Origin: CAWCUK01 sp963798775
GTDB lineage: Bacteria; Bacteroidota; Ignavibacteria; Ignavibacteriales; Ignavibacteriaceae
Length of the DNA stretch: 64,000 bases
Direction of reading: 5' to 3'
NCBI GenBank assembly: GCA_963798775.1
Contig: CAWCUK010000001.1
Coordinates: 372,001-436,000 of the forward strand
Position 1 is the stretch's first letter. Each line of letters starts with the position of its first letter. Position numbers and translations under genes: made by a program. The notes beneath the pieces are model-generated. The model made no database searches. It saw only the letters and a program-made list of their open reading frames with translations, and was not told the origin of the DNA. Below, piece after piece: positions 54,242 through 63,101 of this stretch.

Positions 54242-55708
54242 ATGAAATATCTTTTACTTTTAATCTTATTAACGAGTGAAATAATAATGGCACAAGATCA
54301 AAATTTTACCGACAGTTTGTATTACAATTATAATAATTATAAAGAGCAAACATTAACTAAGCGGCGCTTTAAACACTCCGACATAGTTCCGTTAATTAAT
54401 AAATTAAAAGATAAAGATAATTTTAAAGTTAAAAAAGCCGGCGAATCTGTTGAAGGCCGAAGTATTTATCTAATTTCGTGGGGAACGGGAAAAACAAAAA
54501 TATTTTTATGGTCGCAAATGCACGGAGATGAACCTACCGCGACTATGGCAATGTTTGATATTTTCAATTTTATTAATTCTGATGAATATTCATCTTTTAA
54601 AAATGATTTAATGAAGAAAGTTACAATCTATTTTATGCCGATGGTAAATCCCGACGGTGCGCAATTGTATCAGCGAAGAAATTTGTTTGATATCGATATA
54701 AATCGCGATGCGATGAGAGATCAAACTCCGGAAGGAGAAACTTTAAAAAGAACCTTCGACAGTTTAAAAGCGGATTTCGGGTTTAATCTGCACGATCAAA
54801 GTACATTATATACAGCGGGAAATTCATTTAAATCGGCAACAATCTCTTTTCTGGCCCCCGCTATTAATTATGAAAAAGATGTTGATTCTGTAAGAGCCGG
54901 CGCAATTAAACTTATTGGAAAAATTTACAATCTTCTTTCGGCATATATGCCTGGACATATCGCAAAATATTCCGACGATTTTGAACCACGCGCGTTTGGC
55001 GATAATTTTCAGCGCTGGGGAACAAGTACAATATTGATAGAATCTGGCGGTTGGAAAGATGATCCCGAAAAACAATTTATCCGCAAAATGAATTTTATCG
55101 CGCTGCTGGCTTCATTTAAAAGTATTGCCGATGGCACTTATGAAAAAGAACCTTTTTCGACTTATAAAAATATTCCTTTTAACGAAAGATATTTAATGGA
55201 TATACTGCTGCGTAATATTACGGCAGAAAGAAACGGGAAAAAATATCAAATAGATTTAGGAATAAATCGTAATGAAATAAACAGCAATAACGCTGAGGAT
55301 TTTTATTATAAATCTACGGTTGAAGATGTAGGTGACCTTTCCGTTTATTTTGGATATGAAGATTTAGATATGAGCGGTTTAATAATTGAACCAGGAAAAA
55401 TTTATCCTGAAACCTTTTCTTCAATTGATGAAATACAAAATTTAGATTTTAATAACCTTTATAAAGAAGGATATACAACGGTAATTCTTAATGATACAAG
55501 TTATCACAAAAAATATTCATCCCTTCCCATAAATATTGCCGAATCGAAGCAAAACTCTGAAGACAAAGATAATGCGATAAAAATAGGCGATTTAGCTAAT
55601 TTTACAATTAAGAAAAACGATAAAGTTAAATATGTAATAATTAATGGTTTTGTGATTGATCCCAATAATGAAACCGGAGAAGTAAAGAACAGCCTCCTGA
55701 TTCATTGA
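54242..55708 (+). CDS. M14 family zinc carboxypeptidase, secreted
   Basis: The 488 residues have a signal peptide ending near IIMAQ (about 18). The zinc and substrate residues of the M14 family are in place: QMHGDEPTATMAMF (HxxE), MVNPDGAQLYQRRN with DINRD, the third zinc ligand in FGFNLHDQS, and the catalytic Glu in ILIESGGWKDD. The C-terminal 150 residues form an extra domain of unknown role. It should cleave C-terminal residues from peptides outside the cytoplasm. It has no T9SS tail. Confidence 0.9.
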   Translation: MKYLLLLILLTSEIIMAQDQNFTDSLYYNYNNYKEQTLTKRRFKHSDIVPLINKLKDKDNFKVKKAGESVEGRSIYLISWGTGKTKIFLWSQMHGDEPTATMAMFDIFNFINSDEYSSFKNDLMKKVTIYFMPMVNPDGAQLYQRRNLFDIDINRDAMRDQTPEGETLKRTFDSLKADFGFNLHDQSTLYTAGNSFKSATISFLAPAINYEKDVDSVRAGAIKLIGKIYNLLSAYMPGHIAKYSDDFEPRAFGDNFQRWGTSTILIESGGWKDDPEKQFIRKMNFIALLASFKSIADGTYEKEPFSTYKNIPFNERYLMDILLRNITAERNGKKYQIDLGINRNEINSNNAEDFYYKSTVEDVGDLSVYFGYEDLDMSGLIIEPGKIYPETFSSIDEIQNLDFNNLYKEGYTTVILNDTSYHKKYSSLPINIAESKQNSEDKDNAIKIGDLANFTIKKNDKVKYVIINGFVIDPNNETGEVKNSLLIH

Positions 55709-55782
55709 TCAATTGCTAAATGTAATTATTTTGGGTATAATAATAAGTAAAATTCCACTTCCAAAAGTAAAGTACAAGAAAA

Positions 55783-56370
55783 ATGTTTCCGATTTTATTA
55801 GCCATTATTAAGGAACAAAAAGCTCTTTATGCCGATTTTGAACGGGAAGCCGTTCCGCATATGGATGCTTTATACAACTTCGCGTTAAAGATGACGGGCG
55901 ACAGCGATGACGCGAATGATCTGGTACAGGAAACTTACATGAAGGCTTTCCGCTTCTTCGATAAATTTGAAAGAGGAACTAATTGTAAAGCTTGGTTGTT
56001 CAGAATTATGAAGAATACATATATTAATTCTTATCGCAAACAAAGTAAGGAACCGGATAAAATTGATTACGAAGAAGTGGAAAATTTTTACGAAAATATA
56101 AAAGCGTCCTCTACCGAAAGTGCTCATCTTGAAAAAGAACTCTACGATAATTTATTAGATGATGAATTATCCGATGCAATATCCTCGCTCCCCGAAGATT
56201 TCAGAACCGTAATAATTTTGTGCGATATTGAAGGATTCACTTATGATGAAATAGCCGATTTTATTGATTGTCCCGTCGGTACAGTGAGATCACGCTTGCA
56301 TAGAGCCAGAAAAATGCTTTTTACAAAGCTGTACAATTATGCCAGCGATAAAGGTTATATATCGGAGTAA
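55783..56370 (+). CDS. ECF-type RNA polymerase sigma factor
   Basis: The 195 residues have region 2 (MDALYNFALKMTGDSDDANDLVQETYMKAFRFF, with the -10 recognition LVQETYMKAF) and region 4 (LPEDFRTVIILCDIEGFTYDEIADFIDCPVGTVRSRLHRARK helix-turn-helix). It is a RpoE-like sigma factor that directs transcription of its regulon when released from its anti-sigma. It is followed after 12 bases by the membrane-bound anti-sigma gene and forms an operon with it and a universal stress protein. Such operons are usually autoregulated. Confidence 0.93.
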   Translation: MFPILLAIIKEQKALYADFEREAVPHMDALYNFALKMTGDSDDANDLVQETYMKAFRFFDKFERGTNCKAWLFRIMKNTYINSYRKQSKEPDKIDYEEVENFYENIKASSTESAHLEKELYDNLLDDELSDAISSLPEDFRTVIILCDIEGFTYDEIADFIDCPVGTVRSRLHRARKMLFTKLYNYASDKGYISE

Positions 56371-56382
56371 ATAAGTAAAATT

Positions 56383-57219
56383 ATGAATAACGATCAATCA
56401 TATGAATTTATTACCGCTTATGTTGACGGGGAACTGCATGATGATGAAAAAATTAAAATTGAGAGATTAATAAAATCAGATCCGGCAGCAAAGTACGAGT
56501 ATAATTTACAGAAATTAGTTAAACGTCTTGTAAAGGAAAAATGTAGTTATAAAACCGTACCCGGCAATGTTAGGGCAAAAATAATTCATGCGATTGAACC
56601 AGAAAATGAGAGGAAAATTGAAGAATCGATTTTAACAAAAATATTCGCGCGCCCTTTTATAGCATTCGGTACGGCAGCAATTATTATTTTTGCCGCAATA
56701 TTACTGCTTATAAATCGTCCTGCCAAAACAAATTTAACGGATTTTAGAATTGAGCAGCGTGGCTCGCAAAACATGTTTGTTCAAGCTGAAAATAATTTTC
56801 AAAGTTTAGTTGCCGGCAAATTAGTTCCGCAAATAATCAGCAGTAATCCTGAAGAAATAAAAGAATTTTTTAAAGAAAACGGAGTTAGATATAACACTGT
56901 AATTCCTCGGTTTAAACAATGGAAATTATTGGGCGGGGTTGTTTCTGTAGATAACGGAGAAAAATTTGCTCATCATGTTTACGCCGCGCCAAACGGAAAA
57001 CTGGTTTATGTTTTCCAGGTAAATGAAGATTATATAAAACATCATATAAATTTATATTTATCTGAAGATCTTATTAATTATGTTGATGAAGGGAATTGTT
57101 ATCAAACTAAACATAATGGTACGGTTGCCGTTATAACAAAAGTTTCGGATAACATTTTGGCGGTAGTTTCTAATTTAAAGCCGGCAGAAGTTTATCAACA
57201 ATTCTGTTCAATTAAATAA
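56383..57219 (+). CDS. Transmembrane anti-sigma factor
   Basis: The 278 residues start with a cytoplasmic N-terminal helical domain (about 1-85; FITAYVDGELHDDEKIKIERLI) typical of anti-sigma factors but lacking the HxxxCxxC zinc motif. One transmembrane helix follows at about 95-110 (FGTAAIIIFAAILLLINR), then a 165-residue periplasmic domain of unknown fold. It lies 12 bases after the sigma factor gene and probably holds it at the membrane until an envelope signal releases it. Confidence 0.88.
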   Translation: MNNDQSYEFITAYVDGELHDDEKIKIERLIKSDPAAKYEYNLQKLVKRLVKEKCSYKTVPGNVRAKIIHAIEPENERKIEESILTKIFARPFIAFGTAAIIIFAAILLLINRPAKTNLTDFRIEQRGSQNMFVQAENNFQSLVAGKLVPQIISSNPEEIKEFFKENGVRYNTVIPRFKQWKLLGGVVSVDNGEKFAHHVYAAPNGKLVYVFQVNEDYIKHHINLYLSEDLINYVDEGNCYQTKHNGTVAVITKVSDNILAVVSNLKPAEVYQQFCSIK

Positions 57220-57227
57220 GGAGCATT

Positions 57228-57692
57228 ATGTTCAATATTAAAAATATTTTACTTCCTACGGATTTTAGCAAATTATCCTTATCCGCTGTAGAACATGCTG
57301 TTGATCTTGCCCATAAATACGGTGCAAAAATTCACCTACTTCATGTAATTGAAAAAACTCCTCCCATTTTAACTATTCGCTCTTTAGATCTGTCGGAAGA
57401 AAAAATTATTAAGTCTATCGAAAATAATGCAATCGAATCTTTAGAAAACGCTGTGGCAAAAATAAAAAAAAATAAAGATATTGAAATTTTGCCTATTCTT
57501 AAAAAAGGAATTGATTATGAAGAAATAGTTAAATATGCCAAAAACAGTAAAATAGACGTAATAGTAATTGCTACACACGGAAGAACGGGAATTATTCACA
57601 CTTTAATAGGAAGTGTTGCTGAAAAAGTTGTTCGGTATTCAAAAACCCCGGTACTTGTTGTCACTCCTTCCGAAGTACAAAATGAAATTTAA
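57228..57692 (+). CDS. Universal stress protein (UspA family)
   Basis: The 154 residues start MFNIKNILLPTDFSKLSLSA. The ATP-binding Usp motif is visible as ATHGRTGIIHTLIGSVAEKVVR (G-2x-G-9x-G-S pattern), with a nucleotide-contacting Asp near residue 12. It probably acts as an ATP-dependent stress-resistance or regulatory protein. It lies 8 bases after the anti-sigma gene and is likely part of the same transcript. Confidence 0.92.
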   Translation: MFNIKNILLPTDFSKLSLSAVEHAVDLAHKYGAKIHLLHVIEKTPPILTIRSLDLSEEKIIKSIENNAIESLENAVAKIKKNKDIEILPILKKGIDYEEIVKYAKNSKIDVIVIATHGRTGIIHTLIGSVAEKVVRYSKTPVLVVTPSEVQNEI

Positions 57693-57760
57693 ATTATCTT
57701 GATTATGCGGCGGTTCTTTAATATATTTCAAGTCTGTGAAAAGATATAAAGGTTAGTTTA

Positions 57761-58141
57761 ATGGCAAGAGTAAAAAATATCGAGGCATTTTGCAGTGTAT
57801 GTAACTCGATGAGAAAAATGGAATTAGCGGGGGAAGTTTCGGGAAATGAACAAGAAAATAAAAGATGGGCAAAGTGTAAAAAATGTAAACAAACTATGGT
57901 CATTGATCTTTCTGAAGATGTAAAGGAAACTAAACCGTCTTTGGAAGGAATTGAACATGATAATTATACTATTTACTCTCCGACCAAATCCTTCTCGGTT
58001 GGCGAATCTATTTACCACGAGAATTGGGATGATTTCGGAAAAGTTGTTTCAAAAGAAATTTTATCTAACGGAAGAAGTTCAATAGCAGTTGAATTTCAGA
58101 AGTTAGGGCATAAAAAATTAATAGAATCATTAACTATTTAA
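57761..58141 (+). CDS. Zinc-ribbon protein with a Tudor/CarD-like C-terminal module, unknown function
   Basis: The 126 residues begin with two Cys pairs (CSVCNSM at about residue 11 and CKKCKQT at about 46) that form a zinc ribbon. The C-terminal 60 residues (FSVGESIYHENWDDFGKVVS, then RSSIAVEFQKLGHKKLIES) have the G-x-x-I/V-x-H-x-x-F-G-x-V-x-S pattern of the Tudor-like tail of PcrA/UvrD or CarD RNA-polymerase-interacting domains. I cannot name the protein. A strong AAGG precedes the ATG, and rpsU follows 34 bases later on the same strand. Confidence 0.7.
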   Translation: MARVKNIEAFCSVCNSMRKMELAGEVSGNEQENKRWAKCKKCKQTMVIDLSEDVKETKPSLEGIEHDNYTIYSPTKSFSVGESIYHENWDDFGKVVSKEILSNGRSSIAVEFQKLGHKKLIESLTI

Positions 58142-58175
58142 TAGATAAAATTACCATAAAGTGAGGTGAAATAAT

Positions 58176-58367
58176 TTGGTAGGGATAACAGTAGGCGAAA
58201 ATGAATCCATTGATAAGGCTCTAAGACGCTTTAAGAAGAAATACGAGAGATCAGGAGTTCTTAAAGAATTCAAAAAGAGAACTTTTTTCGTAAAACCTTC
58301 TATTAAGAAAAGAATGGAAAAGTTAAAAGCAGCAAGACGAGCTCACCGCACAGAAAATATGAACTAA
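58176..58367 (+). CDS. rpsU: 30S ribosomal protein S21
   Basis: This 63-residue basic protein has the family pattern ENESIDKALRRFKKKYERSGVLKE...KKPSIKKRM and a Lys/Arg-rich C-terminus. S21 helps the small subunit engage mRNA. The start is TTG at 58176 with GAGGTGA upstream. It is followed by a strong terminator, so it ends its transcript. Its neighbour upstream is the zinc-ribbon gene. Confidence 0.92.
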   Translation: MVGITVGENESIDKALRRFKKKYERSGVLKEFKKRTFFVKPSIKKRMEKLKAARRAHRTENMN

Positions 58368-58370
58368 TTA

Positions 58371-58402
58371 AAAAAGGCTGTCTCAAAAGGCAGCCTTTTT
58401 AA
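58371..58402 (+). terminator. Terminator after rpsU
   Basis: A perfect 10-bp stem, AAAAAGGCTG (58371-58380) with CAGCCTTTTT (58391-58400), has a 10-base loop and is followed by Ts. Confidence 0.85.
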
Positions 58403-58503
58403 TTTAACTAGTACATTTAAATAAATTTGAGAAATAATAAGACCTTAAATTTCAAATCCTATAAATAAAACCTGTTCTAGTAACTCCCTACATTCAAATT
58501 TTT

Positions 58504-59364
58504 TTACTCTAAATGAATTTTAGGTTCAATAACCGTAGCAGTTTCCTTTTCCTTTAAATAATGCTTTTCAAAATGTTTGGTTATTTTATCAAAGGCTTCA
58601 TCAACATTATTACAAAACGTAAAATGGTTCATATCGGTGGGACTTATAACGGCGTTTTCGATTAAACCTTCAAAATTAATTACACTCTTCCAATATTTTT
58701 CATCATATACAACCAGCATCATTTTCTTTTTTATTTTACCGGTCTGAATTAAAGTTAAGATTTCAAAAAATTCATCCATCGTTCCGAATCCACCCGGAAA
58801 AACTATTAATGCTTTTGCCAGATAAGCAAACCAAAACTTTCTCATAAAAAAATAATGAAACTCAAACTGCAGTTCCGGGGAAACATATTTATTTACGAAT
58901 TGCTCAAAAGGAATACTTATATTTAAACCTATAGAATATCCGCCTGCTTTTTTTGCGCCTTTATTTGCGGCCTCCATAATGCCGGGTCCTCCGCCGGTAC
59001 AAATAATAAATCTATTCGCGTAAGTTTCCAGATTTAACGACCATTCTGTTAATCTTTTTGCTAATTCAACCGCGTCTTCATAATATTTAGACATTTTTAC
59101 ATTATGCTGCGAGCTTCTTAATTGCTCAGCTAATTTGGGAGTATTCGGACTTATTGTTTTGAATTTATTATAAACCGCGGTAGCATCTTTTTTTGACATC
59201 AAACGAGCTGAACCGAAAAAAACTATTGTATCTATTATTTTATTTTTCTTAAATCTTGATTGCGGTTCATAAAATTCCGAAAGCATTCTAATAGTACGAG
59301 CTTCCGATGAATTTAGAAAATCTAAATTTTCATAAGCTTTTAGTAAAGTTTTCTTTTTTGCCAT
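58504..59364 (-). CDS. LOG family protein (TIGR00730 Rossmann fold)
   Basis: The 286 residues carry the two LOG signatures GGGPGIMEAANKGA and PGGFGTMDEFFE. LOG proteins hydrolyse nucleoside 5'-monophosphates (cytokinin-type in plants); in bacteria the role is AMP/nucleotide-related and not fully settled. The N-terminal 60 residues carry a charged helix and FGSARLM. The protein has no signal peptide. It is convergent with rpsU and divergent from dacB. Confidence 0.85.
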   Translation of the reverse strand: MAKKKTLLKAYENLDFLNSSEARTIRMLSEFYEPQSRFKKNKIIDTIVFFGSARLMSKKDATAVYNKFKTISPNTPKLAEQLRSSQHNVKMSKYYEDAVELAKRLTEWSLNLETYANRFIICTGGGPGIMEAANKGAKKAGGYSIGLNISIPFEQFVNKYVSPELQFEFHYFFMRKFWFAYLAKALIVFPGGFGTMDEFFEILTLIQTGKIKKKMMLVVYDEKYWKSVINFEGLIENAVISPTDMNHFTFCNNVDEAFDKITKHFEKHYLKEKETATVIEPKIHLE

Positions 59365-59578
59365 AATTTTTCCGTTTCATTTTCTCAAAGTTCGGTAATA
59401 GGGCTAATTACTACGCCTTTTATTTTTTTCCTTTTTTTTTATATTTCGCATTGGAATTTATTCTATTTATTCCAATTCATAAAGGGCAAAGCCGCTGATT
59501 TTATCATCGCATAAAAATAAACTTCTTCCCGACTTTTGCAAATTTAAATAAAGAAATTATGGAGATATACGCTTAGCT

Positions 59579-60826
59579 ATGTTAAAAAAAATTGTTGTAA
59601 TCTTACTTATATTTATTGCGCCTCAGGCATTTTGCACTTCTAAAGAGGAAATAAAAGGACAAATAAATAATATATTAGCCAAACTTCCCTCTTCCTCTAA
59701 AACAGCAATAATAATTTATAATCCCTTAACAAGAGATACCGTTTTTTCTCAGAATGCAAAAGTATCTATGATTCCCGCTTCTAACACCAAATTATTTACA
59801 ACAGCCACTGCTTTAACAATTTTGGGAGGTGATTTTAAATTAAAGACTAAACTTTTAACAGAAGATAAAAATATTAAAGACGGGGTAATTAATGGGAATA
59901 TTTATATAAAAGGTTTCGGTAATTCTGAGTTTACATCTTCTGATTTAGATTCTTTAGTGCAATTTATAAAAAATATCGGCGTTAATTCCGTAACCGGCAA
60001 TGTTATAGGCGATGATACTTATTTTGATGATATATATACTCGGGATGATTGGATTAAAGATGAGGTTGCAAATGTGAGACTTCCGGCAATTTCGGCGCTT
60101 GTAATTGACAGAAACAGGAAATATGTAACTAAAAGATATAGGAGAAGATTAAGACATTATACAATTAATATTTCTGATCCGGCTTTATTTGCGGCTGAAA
60201 TGCTAAAGGAAAAATTACAGAAATATGGAATTAGCGCAGGCCATGCAATGAAAGGAGAAGCACCGAAACATACAAATTCGTTAGCGGAAACAAATATTTC
60301 TTTAAGAAGATTAATACAAATTACCGATAAACACAGTGATAATTTTTTAGCCGAATGTTTATTTAAGACTATAGGCGCAGAAGCAAGCGGCATACAAGGA
60401 AATTCTTTTTATTCAACTCAGGCAATTTTAGATTTTATTGATGATAATGGAATTTTTTCTAACGGAACATCAATAGTTGATGGTTCAGGCATTTCTAGAT
60501 TTGATCAAGTTACTGTCGGTTCAATTGCCGGACTTCTGGAAAAAATGTATTTCGATGTAAATAACTATGATGATTTTTATAATGCTTTAAGTATTGCCGG
60601 AGTCGACGGAACATTGAGGCACAGATTGAGAGGAACCGCCGCGGAAAATAATTTCCACGGGAAAACCGGCTCACTAAATGGTGTTTCTTCTCTTTCAGGA
60701 TATTTAACTACTTCAAAAGGTGAAGATTTAGTGGTTAGTATAATTATGGAATTTGATAGAGGAGGTTGGAATTATTACCGTAGAATTCAAGATGATATTA
60801 TTCAAACCTTAGCCGAATGGAATTAA
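59579..60826 (+). CDS. dacB: D-alanyl-D-alanine carboxypeptidase/endopeptidase (S13, PBP4-type)
   Basis: The 415 residues have a signal peptide ending at FIAPQAFCTS (about 20). The penicillin-binding triad is complete: SxxK in ASNTKLFTTATAL (about 68), SxN in KHSDNFLAE and KTG in HGKTGSLNG. It trims peptidoglycan stem peptides in the periplasm. The start is ATG 59579. It is monocistronic; a two-way stem-loop downstream separates it from secG. Confidence 0.93.
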   Translation: MLKKIVVILLIFIAPQAFCTSKEEIKGQINNILAKLPSSSKTAIIIYNPLTRDTVFSQNAKVSMIPASNTKLFTTATALTILGGDFKLKTKLLTEDKNIKDGVINGNIYIKGFGNSEFTSSDLDSLVQFIKNIGVNSVTGNVIGDDTYFDDIYTRDDWIKDEVANVRLPAISALVIDRNRKYVTKRYRRRLRHYTINISDPALFAAEMLKEKLQKYGISAGHAMKGEAPKHTNSLAETNISLRRLIQITDKHSDNFLAECLFKTIGAEASGIQGNSFYSTQAILDFIDDNGIFSNGTSIVDGSGISRFDQVTVGSIAGLLEKMYFDVNNYDDFYNALSIAGVDGTLRHRLRGTAAENNFHGKTGSLNGVSSLSGYLTTSKGEDLVVSIIMEFDRGGWNYYRRIQDDIIQTLAEWN

Positions 60827-60830
60827 AACA

Positions 60831-60862
60831 AAAAAACCTCGAAAAAAAATATCGAGGTTTCT
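60831..60862. terminator. Bidirectional terminator between dacB and secG
   Basis: AAACCTCGA (60834-60842) pairs with TCGAGGTTT (60852-60860) across an A-rich loop, flanked by As on the left and Ts on the right. It can end transcription from both convergent genes. Confidence 0.75.
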
Positions 60863-60880
60863 TTTAATATAAATCTGCTA

Positions 60881-61252
60881 TTACTTCTGTTGTGGAACTT
60901 GTTGTTCTTGCTGGGGAACTTGATTTTGCTGCTGCGGTAAACTTGGGCTTTGCGGTAAAGCTTGCTGACCGGATTTTTGAATAATACTTTCTCTTTGAGC
61001 AGCGGTTGATTGTCCGGGTAAGAAAAATAAATTTATAACAATAGCCAAAACAGCAATAGCCCCGCCTAACCACCATGTAGCTTTCGAAAGAAAATCAGCG
61101 GTTCTTCTAGCGCCAAACATTGTACCCATACCGCCGGCTGCTCCGCCAAAAGTACCGCCGGCTAAACCGCCGCCTTTACTTGATTGAAGCAGTACGATAA
61201 TTATCATAAATATGGCAACTAAAGAAGATAATACAACTAATAATGTATACAT
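60881..61252 (-). CDS. secG: Preprotein translocase subunit SecG
   Basis: The 123 residues have two transmembrane helices (LLVVLSSLVAIFMIIIVLLQ and WWLGGAIAVLAIVINLFFL) linked by the family loop SSKGGGLAGGTFGG and MFGARRTADFLSKAT. The C-terminal 40 residues are Gln/Pro-rich low complexity. SecG assists SecYEG-mediated export, which all the signal-peptide proteins here need before T9SS. It is preceded by about 380 bases containing no gene except the tRNA region beyond. Confidence 0.93.
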   Translation of the reverse strand: MYTLLVVLSSLVAIFMIIIVLLQSSKGGGLAGGTFGGAAGGMGTMFGARRTADFLSKATWWLGGAIAVLAIVINLFFLPGQSTAAQRESIIQKSGQQALPQSPSLPQQQNQVPQQEQQVPQQK

Positions 61253-61576
61253 TAAATAACTCCTTAAAATTTGTAGCGGATAGGGATTAGAGAAATTATA
61301 ACTTCCTGATTAACTAATTAAGCGCTTTATTTTGCTTTACCGCTACATATACGCCTCGGAAGATTAAATAAATGCTCATTTCCCATAAAAATCTAAGCCG
61401 TAAATTTAATAAAGAAATTAAAACAATCCAAAGTGTTTAATTTAAAACATTACTTATTCAATCGGTTCTTATAATTTCATATTTCGTTCAGTGAATTTTT
61501 CATTTCACTTGATGTATCTTTTTATTCAGCGGATTTATCAAAATAACTTTATCTCACACAATTATGATGATAGGAC
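61253..61576. other. Intergenic stretch upstream of secG
   Basis: This AT-rich sequence lies between the secG start and the tRNA terminator. I see no convincing gene, repeat or RNA structure. AAGGAG sits directly before the secG start, near 61260. Confidence 0.4.
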
Positions 61577-61608
61577 AAAAAAAAGCCGTTTCTGATTAAA
61601 AACGGCTC
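61577..61608 (-). terminator. Terminator of tRNA-Met
   Basis: AGCCGTTT (61584-61591) pairs with AAACGGCT (61600-61607). On the minus strand it is followed by a run of eight Ts. It lies 30 bases beyond the tRNA 3' end. Confidence 0.8.
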
Positions 61609-61637
61609 TTTTACTTAAATTTATAACATTATGTTAG

Positions 61638-61711
61638 TAGCGGGGGAGGGATTCGAACCCCCGACACATGGATTATGATTCCATTGCTCTAACCTACTGA
61701 GCTACCCCGCC
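61638..61711 (-). tRNA. tRNA-Met (anticodon CAT)
   Basis: The 74-nt gene is read on the minus strand. The acceptor stem GGCGGGG pairs with CCCCGCT (one G-U), the D-arm is GCTCAGTAGGTTAGAGC, and the anticodon stem ATGGA/TCCAT carries loop ATCATAA with anticodon CAT. The T-arm is GGGGG-TTCGAAT-CCCTC and the discriminator is A73. The 3' CCA is not encoded and must be added. CAT may mean elongator Met or, if lysidine-modified, Ile2. The likeness to other elongator Met tRNAs favours Met. Confidence 0.93.
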
Positions 61712-61727
61712 ATAAATTTAGCTCGTA

Positions 61728-61756
61728 AATATAGGAACTATATTTAATAATTTCAA
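61728..61756 (-). promoter_or_regulatory. Sigma-70-like promoter of tRNA-Met
   Basis: On the minus strand, TTGAAA (61756-61751) and TATATT (61733-61728) are separated by exactly 17 bases. The -10 lies 16 bases upstream of the tRNA 5' end, consistent with a short leader. Confidence 0.65.
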
Positions 61757-61790
61757 AAATAATTAGAAATTTTTAACCATTTTTTTTTAT

Positions 61791-63002
61791 TTAATTTTCG
61801 GCCATAAATCCTTTTGGATAGGTTCTTACGTTATGCCCGAAATTCTGCTGTTCTTCCATTCTGCAGGACCAAACAAGTTTTCCATTCCAGACTGTAATAT
61901 CGGGACAGCCGTCGCACATGTTTTGCCTTCCGTCTTCAAGAAAATCTACAGGTTGGATTATCATAACCGATTGATAATAAAGCCTTCTAAATATGTTCAC
62001 CGGATTTTTATAAAAATTCCAAAAAGCTTTTCTTAATTTCTTATCCATAACACCTAATAAAAGGAGAGTTTTTCCTTTTCTCGTCATTTTAGGTTCAGAA
62101 TAAGCAAGGTATCTATCTTTAAAAATATGATGAAATGTCTGTACAATTTCCATCGATTTTTTGCCCATGTAACCATAAATTTTATTTTTGGTTCCTAATC
62201 TGCCGCTTAAAAGCCATTTAAACGAATCCGGTTTTTCAGAACCATTTAGATACGCGCAACTATCAAAATCAGGATATTCGCTTCTAATTAATTCAACTAT
62301 TTCTTCCGCTTTTATATCAGTTCTCTCTTCATGCTCTTCATTATAAACTAAATTACCCATATCAATTTTTTTTGGGCCAAGATAAAAATCAACTTGATCA
62401 TTATTCACTGCTCGGTATAGTATATACACCATTACCTGAACAATATCTATATTTTTCTGCGCCCATTTAGTCATCTCCGGAATATATTTCATAGTATCTT
62501 CATAAATAGTAGCGTTAAATGAACAAGAAATATTTCCGGCCTCATGAAGCATCCGGGCGTAATGATAACGTAATTCATTCAATTCAACTTCATTTTTATC
62601 TTTCCAGCCGGGACGGCCTTGTTTGCTGTCGATATGAAAAGTAAAACCATATACTCCCGCTTTTTTTAACTCAAGCAGCAATTCTTTTGTTAACGCTAAG
62701 CCATTTGTATTAAGTATAGGTTTTAATCCGCGCGCTTTTACGGATTTAACAATATCCACAACTTGGGGATGTGTAAGAGGATCACCTCCGGCAATCGAAA
62801 CGCCGTCGCATTTTCTTAAACTAGTAAAAACATCTAATTCTTTATTAATCACCTCTAAAGATTTATGACTGTCATTTTCATTCATTCTGTAACAGCCGTC
62901 GCAGTGAAGATTACATTTTGCGGTAGGTTCTAGCCATGAAATTGAATTATCGGTAAGATTCCACGGAAGCCTGTAATAATCTAAATGATTAAGCTTTATC
63001 AT
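61791..63002 (-). CDS. Radical SAM protein with SPASM-like C-terminal cysteines
   Basis: The 403 residues have the radical SAM cluster motif CNLHCDGC (about residue 30). SAM-contact GGDPLTHPQ and TNGLALTKEL follow, and a C-terminal cluster MCDGCPDITVWNGKLVWSC suggests a second Fe-S site. The overall form resembles HpnH-like or peptide-modifying radical SAM proteins, but I cannot choose a substrate. No peptide gene lies beside it; the next gene is an M48 protease. Confidence 0.85.
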   Translation of the reverse strand: MIKLNHLDYYRLPWNLTDNSISWLEPTAKCNLHCDGCYRMNENDSHKSLEVINKELDVFTSLRKCDGVSIAGGDPLTHPQVVDIVKSVKARGLKPILNTNGLALTKELLLELKKAGVYGFTFHIDSKQGRPGWKDKNEVELNELRYHYARMLHEAGNISCSFNATIYEDTMKYIPEMTKWAQKNIDIVQVMVYILYRAVNNDQVDFYLGPKKIDMGNLVYNEEHEERTDIKAEEIVELIRSEYPDFDSCAYLNGSEKPDSFKWLLSGRLGTKNKIYGYMGKKSMEIVQTFHHIFKDRYLAYSEPKMTRKGKTLLLLGVMDKKLRKAFWNFYKNPVNIFRRLYYQSVMIIQPVDFLEDGRQNMCDGCPDITVWNGKLVWSCRMEEQQNFGHNVRTYPKGFMAEN

Positions 63003-63101
63003 ATTAGTCCCCTCTTAATTATGTTGATTTGACAAATAGGAATTTAGAATAAAGTTTCAACTGTTTCAATAAAAATCTTCATCAAACCTATTTAATCAAT
63101 T

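Noticed and set aside
61638..61711. tRNA-Ile2 (lysidine-modified CAT)
   Set aside because: It cannot be fully excluded, but the overall sequence resembles elongator tRNA-Met of related bacteria, so Met was kept.
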